Assembly (NCBI GenBank): GCA_003054665.1
Contig: QAYY01000014.1
Coordinates: 93,152-157,151, forward strand
Direction: 5' to 3'
From: Opitutaceae bacterium EW11
Lineage (GTDB): Bacteria > Verrucomicrobiota > Verrucomicrobiia > Opitutales > Opitutaceae
DNA: 64,000 nt
The notes beneath the pieces were generated by a model. It did no database searches. It saw only the letters and a list, made by a program, of their open reading frames with translations, and had not been told where the DNA came from. How positions within the stretch are numbered: position 1 is the stretch's first letter; each line of letters begins with the position of its first letter. Both the position numbers and the translations under genes were made by a program. This document shows positions 53,757 through 62,674 of the stretch, piece after piece.

Positions 53757-55016
53757 TCAGTGGGCCGGACCCCATCGCCGGGTGAAGGGGAAATAGATGA
53801 AGAGCGGACGCCCAACCACATCCTGCTTCGGGACGTAACCCCAATAGCGGCTGTCGAGGCTGCTCGCCGAGTTGTCGCCGAGTGCCATGAAGTGGTCGGG
53901 GGGGACTGTCACCACCTCGCCCTTCGAGAGCAGTCCGAGGTTGCGATAGCCCGGGTAGTTGTCCTGCCGGTGTGCGTTTTTCTCGTAGGCCGTCGACCCG
54001 GTGATCGGACTTCCGTTGCGGTAAAGGACCGGCTCGCGGATCTCGATCCGGTCTCCCGGCAGGCCGGCGAGCCGCTTGATGTAGTACTGGTCCGTCGGCC
54101 CATGCATCATCGGGTGAAGCTGATCGAGGTGCACCGTACGGAAGACAAAGCCTTCGCCGACTTTCGGAGGTATGAAATGGTAGCTAAAACGATCGACGAA
54201 GAGCTGATCGCCCGTGAGGACGTCGAAGCGCATCACGACGTCGCCGCGTTCGACTTCCTTGTCCAGCACGGCAAGCCGGAAGTTGGCGTTTCCGCGCTGG
54301 GCGGCGCGCGCTTTCGCCGCGAGCGTCTCGGGCGTGAGTTTGAAATAGTCGCGGATCGTCCAGTCGAAATCGAAGTCTCCGGGTACGTCGATGGTGACGG
54401 GACGATCATCGATGAAGATCACGTACTCGCGCAGCGTGGTTGGCAGGATCAGCCATTTGCGCCCCGGCTTCTCGTTGTAGATCAGACGCCAATGGTTCTG
54501 CCCATCCGAGGCCACCGGGAGTCCGATTTTGCCGCCAACCGGAGCGACGACCTTGTGATGTTGCGCGCCAAAGAGCACGAACCGCGCGGCCTGCATCAGC
54601 GGCCCCGGCGCCTTCGACGCGTCCGGGTAGACCTCGGGCGTCATCCCGTAATAACTCGGATACATCGAGTTTGTCGGGATCTTGAACGGCTGGAGAAAAT
54701 ACGTCCGTACGCCGAGGACCACGATCGCCGCGACGAGGAAGAATTCCACGTACTCCTGAATCGTCGACTTCGGGTAAAACGTGCCGCCGGTGCGCCGCAG
54801 CACCTCTTCCAGCGACTCGATCCCGAGCTTCAGCTTGCTCGCGTCGGCCTTCTCTCGGAGCTGGCCGCGCAAAGCTTCCGAACGTTGCTGAAGCTGTATC
54901 CGCTCGGCTTCGCTGAGCTGGTCGCGCCGGTAGTGGTAGATCTTGTCCGCGAGCTCGAGCCAGTTGGACGCATTGGCCCGCATCTTTTTTTCCACCGACG
55001 CGAATAGTCCGAACAC
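53757..55016 (-). CDS. lepB: Signal peptidase I
   Basis: A 419-residue membrane peptidase that removes signal peptides from exported proteins. A helical charged N-terminus (1-75) precedes one membrane helix (about 90-108, EFFLVAAIVVLGVRTYF). The catalytic Ser117 is in KIPTNSMYPS and the catalytic Lys in YIKRLAGLPGDRIEIREP. The box MALGDNSASSLDSRYWG and the final VVGRPLFIYFPF are also typical. It is longer than most, with a large insertion between the Ser and Lys boxes, a form common in this phylum. The start is GTG 55016 with AGGAGG just upstream. It lies 9 bp behind lepA, so the two are one operon. Confidence 0.93.
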   Translation of the reverse strand: MFGLFASVEKKMRANASNWLELADKIYHYRRDQLSEAERIQLQQRSEALRGQLREKADASKLKLGIESLEEVLRRTGGTFYPKSTIQEYVEFFLVAAIVVLGVRTYFLQPFKIPTNSMYPSYYGMTPEVYPDASKAPGPLMQAARFVLFGAQHHKVVAPVGGKIGLPVASDGQNHWRLIYNEKPGRKWLILPTTLREYVIFIDDRPVTIDVPGDFDFDWTIRDYFKLTPETLAAKARAAQRGNANFRLAVLDKEVERGDVVMRFDVLTGDQLFVDRFSYHFIPPKVGEGFVFRTVHLDQLHPMMHGPTDQYYIKRLAGLPGDRIEIREPVLYRNGSPITGSTAYEKNAHRQDNYPGYRNLGLLSKGEVVTVPPDHFMALGDNSASSLDSRYWGYVPKQDVVGRPLFIYFPFTRRWGPAH

Positions 55017-55025
55017 AGAGCCTCC

Positions 55026-56822
55026 TTAATTGTTTTTCAGCACCTGGATAAAAGCGTCGGGCGGAATCGAGACGCGCCCGATCTGCTTCATCTTCTTCTT
55101 ACCTTCCTTCTGTTTGTCGAGAAGCTTGCGCTTGCGGGAAATGTCGCCGCCGTAGCACTTCGCGGTGACGTCCTTTCGCATTTCGCGAACGTTGTCGCGG
55201 GCGATGATCTTGCCTCCGATTGCCGCCTGGATCGCAACCTTGAACATCTGCGGAGGGATAATCTCGGCCAACTTTTCGCAGAGTTCCCGGCCCTTCGCCT
55301 CGGCCTTGTCGCGATGGACGATGCTCGCGAACGCATCCACCGGATCGCCGTTGATCATGATGTCCATCTTCACGAGATCCGAAGCCCGGTACTCGCCCAA
55401 CTCGTAGTCCATCGAGCCGTAACCGTGGGTGATGCTCTTCAGCCGATCGTTGAAATCCACCAGGATCTCGTTCAGCGGCAGCACGCAGCGAAGCATCACG
55501 CGGTTGGCGTCGAGCGTGTCCGTGTGGTCGCAGATCCCGCGCTTTTCCATGATGATGGCGAGGATGTCGCCCATGCACTCGTTCGGGATGTGAATCGAGG
55601 CGTTGATCGTCGGCTCGCGGATTTCCAAGATCGTGCCCGGATCGGGAAGATTGATCGGGTTGTCAACCTCGATCTCCTCCCCGCCCTGTTTCTTCACCTT
55701 GTAGACGACGCTCGGATACGTGGAGATGATTTCCACGTCGTGCTCACGGCGTATGCGTTCCTGGATGATCTCCATGTGGAGCAGCCCCAAAAAGCCGCAC
55801 CGGAAGCCGAAGCCCAAAGCGACGGAACTCTCGGATTGATACAGGAAGGCGGCGTCGTTCAGCCGCAGGCGGCCGAGGGCGGCCTTGAGCTTCTCGTAAT
55901 CCGACGACTCCAGCGGATACAGCCCGCAGAACACCATCGGATGGACTTCCTTGTAGCCGGGCAGCATTTCTGACGCGGGCTTGTTCGCGAGCGTGATCGT
56001 GTCGCCGGTCTTGATTTCGGAGGTGTCCTTGATGTTCGAAACGACGTACCCCACGTCGCCGGCGCCAAGTTGGTCGACCTTCTGCATCTTCGGCGTGAAC
56101 ACGCCGACTTCCTTCACCTCGGCGCGCTGACCGGTGCTCATCAGCATCATCATGTCGCCGGCTTTGATCGTGCCGGAGAAGATGCGCGTGTAGGCAATGA
56201 CGCCCCGGTAGGAATCGTAGAGAGAATCGAAGACCAGAGCGCGCGTTTGCGGGTACTCTCTCCAACGCGGCGGCGGGATGCGGTGCACCACCGCTTCGAG
56301 GATGTCCTGAATGCCGATACCGGCCTTGCCGCTCGCGAGGATCGCCTCGTCCGACTGGATGGCGAGAATGTCCTCCATCTGCTGCATGCAGAGCTCGAGG
56401 TTCGCGCTCGGGAGGTCGATCTTGTTGATCACCGGGATCACCTTGAGCTGCTGGGAAAACGCCAGATGGGCATTCGCCACCGTCTGCGCCTCCACCCCCT
56501 GGGCGGCGTCGATGAGCAACACTGCGCCTTCACACGCCGCCAAGCTTCGCGAAACCTCGTACGAGAAGTCCACGTGCCCCGGGGTATCCATGAGGTTGAG
56601 CTTGAACACCCGGCCGTCTTTGGCCGTGTAACGCATCGTCACCGGGTGACTCTTGATCGTGATGCCGCGCTCTTTCTCCAGATCCATCGCGTCCAGGTGC
56701 TGATCCGTGAGCACGCGCTGCTCGACCGTGTTCGTGTATTCGAGCAGGCGGTCGGAAAGCGTCGTTTTCCCGTGGTCGACGTGGGCGATGATGCAGAAAT
56801 TGCGGGTGAGGAGCTCTTCCAT
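55026..56822 (-). CDS. lepA: Elongation factor 4 (LepA)
   Basis: A 598-residue translational GTPase that back-translocates or remodels stalled ribosomes. The G domain shows IIAHVDHGKTTLSDRLLEYT (P-loop), the switch II block LMDTPGHVDFSYEVSRSLAA and VINKIDLPSAN (NKxD). Domains II-IV and the LepA-specific C-terminal domain follow, ending GRVSIPPDAFIQVLK. YGSMDYELGEYRASDLVKMD is a family hallmark. Length and motifs are normal. It is followed directly by lepB on the same strand; fabD lies 77 bp upstream. Confidence 0.97.
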   Translation of the reverse strand: MEELLTRNFCIIAHVDHGKTTLSDRLLEYTNTVEQRVLTDQHLDAMDLEKERGITIKSHPVTMRYTAKDGRVFKLNLMDTPGHVDFSYEVSRSLAACEGAVLLIDAAQGVEAQTVANAHLAFSQQLKVIPVINKIDLPSANLELCMQQMEDILAIQSDEAILASGKAGIGIQDILEAVVHRIPPPRWREYPQTRALVFDSLYDSYRGVIAYTRIFSGTIKAGDMMMLMSTGQRAEVKEVGVFTPKMQKVDQLGAGDVGYVVSNIKDTSEIKTGDTITLANKPASEMLPGYKEVHPMVFCGLYPLESSDYEKLKAALGRLRLNDAAFLYQSESSVALGFGFRCGFLGLLHMEIIQERIRREHDVEIISTYPSVVYKVKKQGGEEIEVDNPINLPDPGTILEIREPTINASIHIPNECMGDILAIIMEKRGICDHTDTLDANRVMLRCVLPLNEILVDFNDRLKSITHGYGSMDYELGEYRASDLVKMDIMINGDPVDAFASIVHRDKAEAKGRELCEKLAEIIPPQMFKVAIQAAIGGKIIARDNVREMRKDVTAKCYGGDISRKRKLLDKQKEGKKKMKQIGRVSIPPDAFIQVLKNN

Positions 56823-56899
56823 GGGTACACCCGCCCGGAGGTGAATCAGGGCGGGTTCAAAAGGTTAAACGAGCGATCCTGCGGCAGGGGCCGCTGGTT

Positions 56900-57805
56900 T
56901 CAAGCGGCTAAATCGGAAAACTCGGCAAAGCTTCGTACCTTCCATTCCTTGTTGGTACGGCGAGCCAATCCTGCAAGCACCGCGCCGGGCCCGAGCTCCC
57001 AGAATTCGGTAGCCCCGGCGGCGACAGCGCTCTGCATGCAGTCTTCCCAAAGGACAGAAGAGACGACCTGTTTCACCAGTGCGGCACGAATGTCCTCGGG
57101 CGCCGAAACAGCTTTGCCGGTGGTGTTGGTGAACACCTCGAACTTCGGCGCGGCGAAACTCACTTTCTGGAGGAATGCGGCGAACTCGGCCCGTGCCGGC
57201 TCCATGAGGCGACTGTGGTAGGCGCCGGCGACGTTCAAGGCCATGGCCTTTTTGATGCCGCGCTCTTTGGCGGCGGCGACGGCGGCTTCGATCTTCGCCT
57301 TTTCTCCCGAAATGATGATCTGGCCTGGCGCGTTGAAATTCGCGGCTTCTACGTCGAACTCGCGGCAAAGGTCCTGCACCTTCGCGCGTTCTTCGCCGAC
57401 GATCGCCGCCATTCCACCGGTGGTCTTCTCACATGCCACCTGCATAAGGCGGCCACGCTCCGCCACAACGCGGAGGCCGGTGGCGAAATCGAAAACGCCC
57501 GCCGCCGTAAGCGCCGTAATCTCGCCCAGGCTCAATCCGAGAGCGTACTTCACTTCGGGAAGCTTCCCCATCTCCTTCAAGGCCGCATGCAGGGCCAGTC
57601 CGTGGACGAACAAGGCAGGCTGGCAGACCTTCGTCTGCGTCAGCTCCGTGTCGGGCCCTTCGAATGAGATACGGGTCAAATCCCAGCCGAGGACCCGGTT
57701 CGCCTCGTCGTAGAGAGCCCGCGCAGCCGCGGAATTGTCGTAGAGCGACTTGCCCATTCCGACCTTTTGAGCGCCTTGCCCGGCGAAAAGAAGTGCGAGT
57801 GCCAT
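56900..57805 (-). CDS. fabD: Malonyl-CoA:ACP transacylase
   Basis: A 301-residue enzyme of fatty-acid synthesis that moves malonyl groups from CoA to acyl carrier protein. The start LALLFAGQGAQKVGMGKSL is the family opening. The active-site Ser92 lies in ALGLSLGEITALTAAG, with Leu before Ser-Leu-Gly where most family members have His, a variant also seen in related phyla. The second catalytic residue is His197 in VAGAYHSRLM, and the Arg that binds malonate is in GERGRLMQ-like VAERGRLMQ. ATG 57805 starts the first strand; upstream codons are not protein-like. It precedes lepA on the same strand; other fab genes are not nearby. Confidence 0.94.
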   Translation of the reverse strand: MALALLFAGQGAQKVGMGKSLYDNSAAARALYDEANRVLGWDLTRISFEGPDTELTQTKVCQPALFVHGLALHAALKEMGKLPEVKYALGLSLGEITALTAAGVFDFATGLRVVAERGRLMQVACEKTTGGMAAIVGEERAKVQDLCREFDVEAANFNAPGQIIISGEKAKIEAAVAAAKERGIKKAMALNVAGAYHSRLMEPARAEFAAFLQKVSFAAPKFEVFTNTTGKAVSAPEDIRAALVKQVVSSVLWEDCMQSAVAAGATEFWELGPGAVLAGLARRTNKEWKVRSFAEFSDLAA

Positions 57806-58055
57806 AGGAAAGGTAAACTCGTACGCGGCCAGCCGGGTGAAACCAAGCCCGAAAACCGCACGTCGCCTCCGTGCGCGGAAGGTACGGTTGACTCGACGGG
57901 CGCAGCGTTTTCCGTCGCTCGACAAAGGCTCAAGCGATCCAGTCACGTTCGTCCGTTCGGGACGTGTCCGGTTCAGCACCCCCTGGCGATCGGTCCGTCA
58001 CCCGCCGCATCGGCCGACTGCTCCTCCGTTTTCCAGAACAGCGACCGTAATCCGC

Positions 58056-58598
58056 TTAGAGCGGGTTCAATTCGTCCATGACGCGCGACACCGGCAGGAC
58101 GCGCACGGTCCCTCCGCGGGGGAGAATGAGGTCAGCCCACACGTAGTTGTGATGAGCGATGACTCCCTGAGCGCTGAGGTGCGGGCGATCTCGGGTCGTA
58201 TGCGCATCGCTCGGCACCACCACTCTGAATCCGTGTGAGGCGGCCGCCCTGACCGTCGTATCGACACAGAAGTCCGTCGCGCACCCGACGATGATCAGAT
58301 CCGAGACGCCCCGGGCGCGCAATTCGGCATCGAGCGAGGTTTCCAGAAAGGAGTCGCAGGCGGATTTCTCGACGATCAGGTCCTCCGGCTGGACGTCCAA
58401 TTCCGGCAAGAGCCGCCAGCCTTGGCTGCCGTGCGCGTAGGCGTCTGTATCCGTATGTTGGATGAAGACCACGAGTCCCGTCGGCCGGATCCGCGCCGCG
58501 AGTGTGTTGATCCGCCGAACGGTGCCGGCTTCATCCAGCCGCGGAGGAGTTCCCGCAAAACATTCCACCTGCATATCGACGACGAGAAGTGCCTTCAT
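58056..58598 (-). CDS. Isochorismatase-family cysteine hydrolase
   Basis: A 180-residue cytoplasmic hydrolase of the isochorismatase/nicotinamidase superfamily. The catalytic Asp is in LLVVDMQVEC (residue about 8), the Lys in LIVEKSACDSF, and the nucleophile Cys in GCATDFCVDTTVRAA with the cis-peptide before Thr-Asp-Phe-Cys. FIQHTDTDAYAHGSQGWRL gives a His-rich segment at the usual place. ATG 58598 puts the first strand at residue 3. The substrate could be nicotinamide, biuret or another amide. It is a single gene after fabD with a 250-bp gap. Confidence 0.88.
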   Translation of the reverse strand: MKALLVVDMQVECFAGTPPRLDEAGTVRRINTLAARIRPTGLVVFIQHTDTDAYAHGSQGWRLLPELDVQPEDLIVEKSACDSFLETSLDAELRARGVSDLIIVGCATDFCVDTTVRAAASHGFRVVVPSDAHTTRDRPHLSAQGVIAHHNYVWADLILPRGGTVRVLPVSRVMDELNPL

Positions 58599-58760
58599 GC
58601 GTGAAGGGTTGAGTAAACAGAAACGTCTTTGGCGTGACAAGGCCGAGCCCGCCTAATCTACCTCACACAAGGCGGTTTTTCCGGAGGCTACAGCCCGGAC
58701 ACCCGTGCGGAGAGAGAAACCGACTTTCGTTTCCTCAGCCTCACGCGAGACGTGCCAGGA

Positions 58761-58988
58761 TCAGCCGAGCTTTGCGGAGTAGTTGTCGCGAACGTGTTGA
58801 TTGATATACGTCGCCAATCCATTGCCCCGAAGCGCGTGTTTCTTCATGGCCTCGACATGACGCCGCCCCGGTTTCCTGTAATCGTAGAGATACGCGCCTC
58901 CTGTCTTGAATGTGACAATCAATGATCGCTCTCGGCTTTCAAAAGCGGCCACCCCAGAATTGCCGTCGATATCTCTATACGCCTGCAC
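58761..58988 (-). CDS. Small KTSC-like protein
   Basis: A 75-residue frame starting at GTG 58988 with the pattern of a KTSC-type domain: DIDGNSGVAAFESRERSLIV, TFKTGGAYLYDYRKPGRRHV, then LRGNGLATYINQHVRDNYS. KTSC proteins are small beta-sheet proteins sometimes fused to RNA-binding modules. A better start could not be found because the frame upstream overlaps the next gene in another reading. It is 200 bp downstream of the CMD-type gene on the same strand. Confidence 0.6.
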   Translation of the reverse strand: MQAYRDIDGNSGVAAFESRERSLIVTFKTGGAYLYDYRKPGRRHVEAMKKHALRGNGLATYINQHVRDNYSAKLG

Positions 58989-59188
58989 CGTATTCTTCGC
59001 TGCGAAGGTGCATGTCCCCCGCCAGATCGCAAGCAGGCAGCGTGCGATTTGTGAACATCCGCCAACCTTTGCGTGAGCATATAAACGTCCGGCTGGCGGT
59101 GGGCCTCGCACAACTCGAGCTCCAGCCCGAATCGCATCTGCAGATATGGCTCCCGGTCGAGAAGACCGGCTATACGTTTGCCGACCGC

Positions 59189-59599
59189 TCAATTCTCCAA
59201 TCCGCGTTTGTCTCGATCCTGGAAGACCTCTTTGGCCGCAAACGTGGCGTTCAAAGCCGCAGGGAATCCCGCGTACACCGCCATCTGGATGAAGATCTCC
59301 ACGATCTCCTGCCGGGTACACCCGACGTTGAGTGCGCCGTGGATGTGCACCTTCAGCTGAGGCTGGGCGTTGCCCAGCGCAGCGAGCGCCGAGATTGTGG
59401 CAATTTCCCGTTCTTTCAGCGAAAGAACGCCTCGCGAGTATACGTCTCCAAACGGGAACTCGATCGTATAACGGCCAAGATCGGGAGAAATGTCCTTCAG
59501 TGACTGAATGACTTTCTCTCCCGCCTCTCCGTCGACCTCCCTTAGCTTCTCCCACCCGCGCCGAAAGCGTTCCGATTCTGCTTCTTTATTGGATGCCAT
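59189..59599 (-). CDS. Carboxymuconolactone decarboxylase-family protein
   Basis: A 136-residue protein of the CMD/AhpD-like family. FGDVYSRGVLSLKEREIATI is the usual lead-in to the helix bundle. LKVHIHGALNVGCTRQEIVE has the family's His and the Cys/Thr region, and IFIQMAVYAGFPAALNATFA is the closing helix. The redox pair Cys-x-x-Cys of AhpD is not present, so it belongs to the 4-carboxymuconolactone decarboxylase-like branch. ATG 59599 is chosen because it overlaps the small membrane gene by 14 bp, implying coupling. The natural substrate is unclear. Confidence 0.87.
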   Translation of the reverse strand: MASNKEAESERFRRGWEKLREVDGEAGEKVIQSLKDISPDLGRYTIEFPFGDVYSRGVLSLKEREIATISALAALGNAQPQLKVHIHGALNVGCTRQEIVEIFIQMAVYAGFPAALNATFAAKEVFQDRDKRGLEN

Positions 59600-59780
59600 T
59601 GTAAGCTTTTTTCGATCTTCGCTGAAGGATGGCGCCGACGAGCGATACCGCAACTCCAGCAGCAACAAAAAGGGTCCATTCGCTAACCCACGCATCGGCC
59701 GTGCTTATGTGTTCAAGCGCATACCCCAACGCCGCCAGGAGAATCAGGGCTCCGCTAATCTGGTAGATGAATGCTTTCAT
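59586..59780 (-). CDS. Small two-helix membrane protein
   Basis: A 64-residue protein with two membrane helices, about 5-22 (YQISGALILLAALGYALE) and 33-53 (WTLFVAAGVAVSLVGAIL), and a basic tail (RRSKKAYNGIQ). The family is unknown. It overlaps the CMD-type gene by 14 bp on the same strand, so the two are co-translated. The upstream region contains the 57-bp palindrome at 59834. Confidence 0.65.
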   Translation of the reverse strand: MKAFIYQISGALILLAALGYALEHISTADAWVSEWTLFVAAGVAVSLVGAILQRRSKKAYNGIQ

Positions 59781-59833
59781 AGAACGGACTCCACCGTCTC
59801 ATGCGAGATTCTCAACGCAATAGGAGTCGTTTC

Positions 59834-59890
59834 TAGGGCATGTTTGCAAAATGGGAAACGCTCTGCTTCCCATTTTGCAAACACGCCCTA
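59834..59890. repeat. 57-bp palindromic repeat (miniature of 38215 element)
   Basis: Arms TAGGGCATGTTTGCAAAATG... and its inverse ...CATTTTGCAAACACGCCCTA pair over 24 bp with a single G-T mismatch and a 9-base loop (59858-59866). The outer 14 bases are those of the 273-bp element at 38215-38487. It lies between the small membrane gene and the gene at 60005. It could be a REPIN-like unit or a deletion form of the larger element. Confidence 0.85.
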
Positions 59891-60004
59891 GCCTGCGCAC
59901 ATCGCAGTTGCATGGGGGATCTCTCGGTGACGGGAGCCACAAAGCGACGTAGAGAACAGCGCCCTGAACGTCCACACGTCTCGCGGAGACTCGCCGCAAT
60001 CGTT

Positions 60005-60631
60005 TCAGACATGACCACGGCGAGAATCATGGAAGAACTCATAGGCTCGCTCTGTTGCCTTCACCGTAACCCACCAATCTGTGCCCAAAAGCAATAGTCC
60101 TCCGCAAACGACGAGGGCAATTATCATGTCTTGTGTGACGACAAAGGGAAGGGAGAGCATCCCCTGAAGGTCTGCTCCTGTTGACGGCGAATTGAGTGCG
60201 ACGGTCGCCGAGGCAAGACATACGACAAACAGTACACCCGCTGTGAATGCCGCGGCTTTCTTCGCGGAACTGCGTGCACCCGCGGCATCGCTCCCGTCAA
60301 ACGCGAGCTTTCTTCCCACCAAGACGCCTGCAGGAACAGCAAGCGCTACATTGAACACCGGAACGCCCATGAAGAACCCGAGCATTCCCACCGAGTAGAA
60401 TCCGTAGATCGCCATCCAGAGCCACCAGCTCATCGAATATGCACGGCGTATCCAACGTGCAAGATACCGCAAATTGACAAGAGCTCCCGCGAGCAGGCCG
60501 GCCACCGCTCCTTGCCAGACGTTCCTTTCCGGAACCAACGGGATGCTACTCCACCAGCCGGCAAGAAGCCCCGTAATGATCGGGACCGCCCCCAGCGAAA
60601 CACCAACGGCCATTCTCTCGGCTTTTTTCAT
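60005..60631 (-). CDS. Multi-pass membrane protein, unknown
   Basis: A 208-residue integral membrane protein with about five helices (VSLGAVPIITGLLAGWWSSI, WLWMAIYGFYSVGMLGFFMG, VALAVPAGVLVGRKLAF, AFTAGVLFVVCLASATVAL, MIIALVVCGGLLLLGTDWWV). The C-terminus is cytoplasmic and charged. I do not recognise the family. ATG 60631 has a strong Shine-Dalgarno (AGGAGGGCA) just upstream. It is a single gene, with the lipase-like gene 85 bp upstream on the same strand. Confidence 0.75.
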   Translation of the reverse strand: MKKAERMAVGVSLGAVPIITGLLAGWWSSIPLVPERNVWQGAVAGLLAGALVNLRYLARWIRRAYSMSWWLWMAIYGFYSVGMLGFFMGVPVFNVALAVPAGVLVGRKLAFDGSDAAGARSSAKKAAAFTAGVLFVVCLASATVALNSPSTGADLQGMLSLPFVVTQDMIIALVVCGGLLLLGTDWWVTVKATERAYEFFHDSRRGHV

Positions 60632-60716
60632 AGTCCGTGCCCTCCTATTGGCTCACCGCGGCTGACTGTCATGGATAGCATTGTGACTCACGGTTGGGTG
60701 GCAGCAGTGCCACCGC

Positions 60717-61496
60717 TCATACGCCTCCCTCGGCAGAGCCGCTTGTCGCCTTCGACGGCGTTTGCGGAGCGTGGTTGTCCGCTGGCCGGACGCCAAAGCT
60801 CCCCGTCTTCAGAAACTGAAGCACAGCGTTTATGACGCGTCGGTCCCTCATCATCGTCGGGTGCATGACATGCAAGACAAGGTGCTCCTTCATTCCCTTC
60901 ACCTTCGTCTTTTGCACGGAGACTTTTCCGTCGTCAGCGCCTTTGATCATCAAGCTATTGATCCAGTTGATCGAGCGATCACCTGCGATGACACCGAGTT
61001 CGAACCGAACCGGTCCCAGGCGATTTGGGACAGACTGCATGTCGGTGCCGAGTTCCTGACCTGCAGGGCCGTTGATCCGTCGAAAGAGACTCCAAGTGCG
61101 CAATCGGTCGACTACCTCGCTCCCCTGGTTCGGGGGACCCAGCATCACAACTCTCCCGAGTTGGGGAAATGAGTGTCTCTCCATGTACGCACGAACCAGA
61201 ATGCCTCCCATCGAGTGAGTCACGAAATGGACCGTTTCGCAGTCGCACAACTCGGGCGCGACAATGGCTTTTGAAATCACCCGTTCACTGAGGTCTTCGA
61301 TCCGTGCTTCTCTAGACGGGTAGTCGACGTTGAGTACGACATATCCAGCCGCTCTCAACTCGGCTTCCAATTTCGTCATGCTTCCGGCAGTCCGCGCGAG
61401 CCCGTGAAGTAGAATCACTCCTTCCGATCCCGCCACGGTATGTGCCACGAGCATGAATCCGAAATACAGCCCCCACGCCGTTATTGGAAGCTTCAC
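60717..61496 (-). CDS. Lipase-like alpha/beta hydrolase
   Basis: A 259-residue alpha/beta hydrolase with an N-terminal hydrophobic export segment (ITAWGLYFGFMLVAHTVAG). GVILLHGLARTAGSMTKLEA is the oxyanion-hole segment and VHFVTHSMGGILVRAYMERH the nucleophile elbow (Ser in HSMGG). MLGPPNQGSEVVDRL is typical of lipases/acylhydrolases acting on hydrophobic esters. The start is GTG 61496, overlapping the stop of the gene at 61493 by 4 bp, so the two are coupled. The catalytic His is probably in LVLHVMHPTMM. Confidence 0.82.
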   Translation of the reverse strand: MKLPITAWGLYFGFMLVAHTVAGSEGVILLHGLARTAGSMTKLEAELRAAGYVVLNVDYPSREARIEDLSERVISKAIVAPELCDCETVHFVTHSMGGILVRAYMERHSFPQLGRVVMLGPPNQGSEVVDRLRTWSLFRRINGPAGQELGTDMQSVPNRLGPVRFELGVIAGDRSINWINSLMIKGADDGKVSVQKTKVKGMKEHLVLHVMHPTMMRDRRVINAVLQFLKTGSFGVRPADNHAPQTPSKATSGSAEGGV

Positions 61497-61795
61497 TTTG
61501 TGCTTTTGGCAGCCCTCGCCTTTTCTTCCGCAAGCAGGTCCTTAAGCGCCTTGATATTGGCACGGAGGTAAATGAGATCCGAGCGGAACATGCTCACTCC
61601 TGTGCGAAGTCGCGCAGTCTCCCGGGCAAACTTCGGAGAGCACAGCAGTGCTTCCAATGCCTCCACGTGCCTAAGGAGCGGCTCAATGCGGAGTCTCGAC
61701 CAGTTCGTTTGCGAAGAGATAGCTGAGAACTCCGCTTGGAGCTCCGTTAGCGCCTTCTTGAACCTCGGAATATCTTCTTTGTACGCTCTGTCCAT
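61493..61795 (-). CDS. Hypothetical helical protein
   Basis: A 100-residue, all-helical, charged protein (IPRFKKALTELQAEFSAISS, LIYLRANIKALKDLLAEEKA) with no signal peptide and no recognised family. Its stop overlaps the GTG of the lipase-like gene, so the two are one translational unit and this small protein may be a partner of that enzyme. ATG 61795 is the only reasonable start. Confidence 0.65.
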   Translation of the reverse strand: MDRAYKEDIPRFKKALTELQAEFSAISSQTNWSRLRIEPLLRHVEALEALLCSPKFARETARLRTGVSMFRSDLIYLRANIKALKDLLAEEKARAAKSTK

Positions 61796-61870
61796 AGGGA
61801 GATCGCCGTGAGATTCGCTAACGTCTGTTCATGACCAGCACATAGCCATGCTGCCTCTTTTTTAGTAGGT

Positions 61871-62605
61871 CTATTCAGCATAGCCGCTCATCAACGCAGG
61901 AACCCAATCAGGAAATCCTGCATTCCGGGCCAACTCCGCCGCACGTCGGTAATCATAGGGAATACTTCGATGTGAAACCGTGAGCTCACGGCCGCGGATG
62001 TCTATCACTGCGTAACGGGCATCGGGACTACCCGTCTGCATTCGATGGGGGATCGGGCGGACGTCTTCATACGCGGGCAGGCCAACACTGCCGGGGTTCA
62101 CGATCGCCCGATTCTCGTCGAGCCTCACGTACTGCGGCAAATGAGTGTGCCCGCAGAGCAAAAGGGGCGCCGACAGTCTCTGCAGGGACAGTGCTATATC
62201 ACGTCTGCTTTTCAGCCGCACCCCACCCTCGACCAGCTCTTCGAGCAAGTAATCGAGATCGTTGTCGGGAGTTGCATGAAACGCGCAATACTCAGGACGC
62301 TCGATGAGCAAGGGCCAGCCTCTGACCCACTCCAACGTCGGCGCGTCCAGGAGCTGACGTGCATACTCCGCGCTCCGGCTCCGTTCTCCAGCTTCGTCCG
62401 AAAGCACCATCCGCTCTCCATTTCCGCGAACGTGTACCATGGGTGTCGCTTGCAGGATCTCGGCAACACCTCTCGGGTCGATCGGACCGTTGAACGCGTC
62501 TCCGAGGTGCACGATTTCATCTGCGTTCTGCCCACTGATATCCTCCAACACGGCCTCCAACGCCAGGGTGTTGCTGTGAATGTCCGCAATCGCCGCAATT
62601 CGCAT
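61871..62605 (-). CDS. YfcE/MJ0936-like phosphodiesterase
   Basis: A 244-residue metallophosphoesterase. ADIHSN, LGDAFNG, VRGNGERM, FHATP and CGHTHLPQYV supply the two-metal site in the order of the MPP superfamily (first block at about residues 6-11, last near 163). Unlike the enzyme at 5454, GNHD is replaced by GNGE, as in YfcE-like phosphodiesterases. ATG 62605 starts the first strand. It is probably cytoplasmic, acting on small phosphodiesters; the substrate is unknown. Confidence 0.88.
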   Translation of the reverse strand: MRIAAIADIHSNTLALEAVLEDISGQNADEIVHLGDAFNGPIDPRGVAEILQATPMVHVRGNGERMVLSDEAGERSRSAEYARQLLDAPTLEWVRGWPLLIERPEYCAFHATPDNDLDYLLEELVEGGVRLKSRRDIALSLQRLSAPLLLCGHTHLPQYVRLDENRAIVNPGSVGLPAYEDVRPIPHRMQTGSPDARYAVIDIRGRELTVSHRSIPYDYRRAAELARNAGFPDWVPALMSGYAE

Positions 62606-62674
62606 GCGATCCTCTATCGGCCATCCTCTCGTCGCCCGCAACCCTTCGCTGGTTCGGCGGCTGCGCAGGCCGAG

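Noticed and set aside
53760..55007. A 415-codon open frame on the plus strand
   Set aside because: Mirror of lepB on the other strand; His/Arg/Asp-rich shadow composition.
56070..57221. A 383-codon open frame on the plus strand
   Set aside because: Spans antisense parts of lepA and fabD and the gap between them, so it cannot be one real gene.
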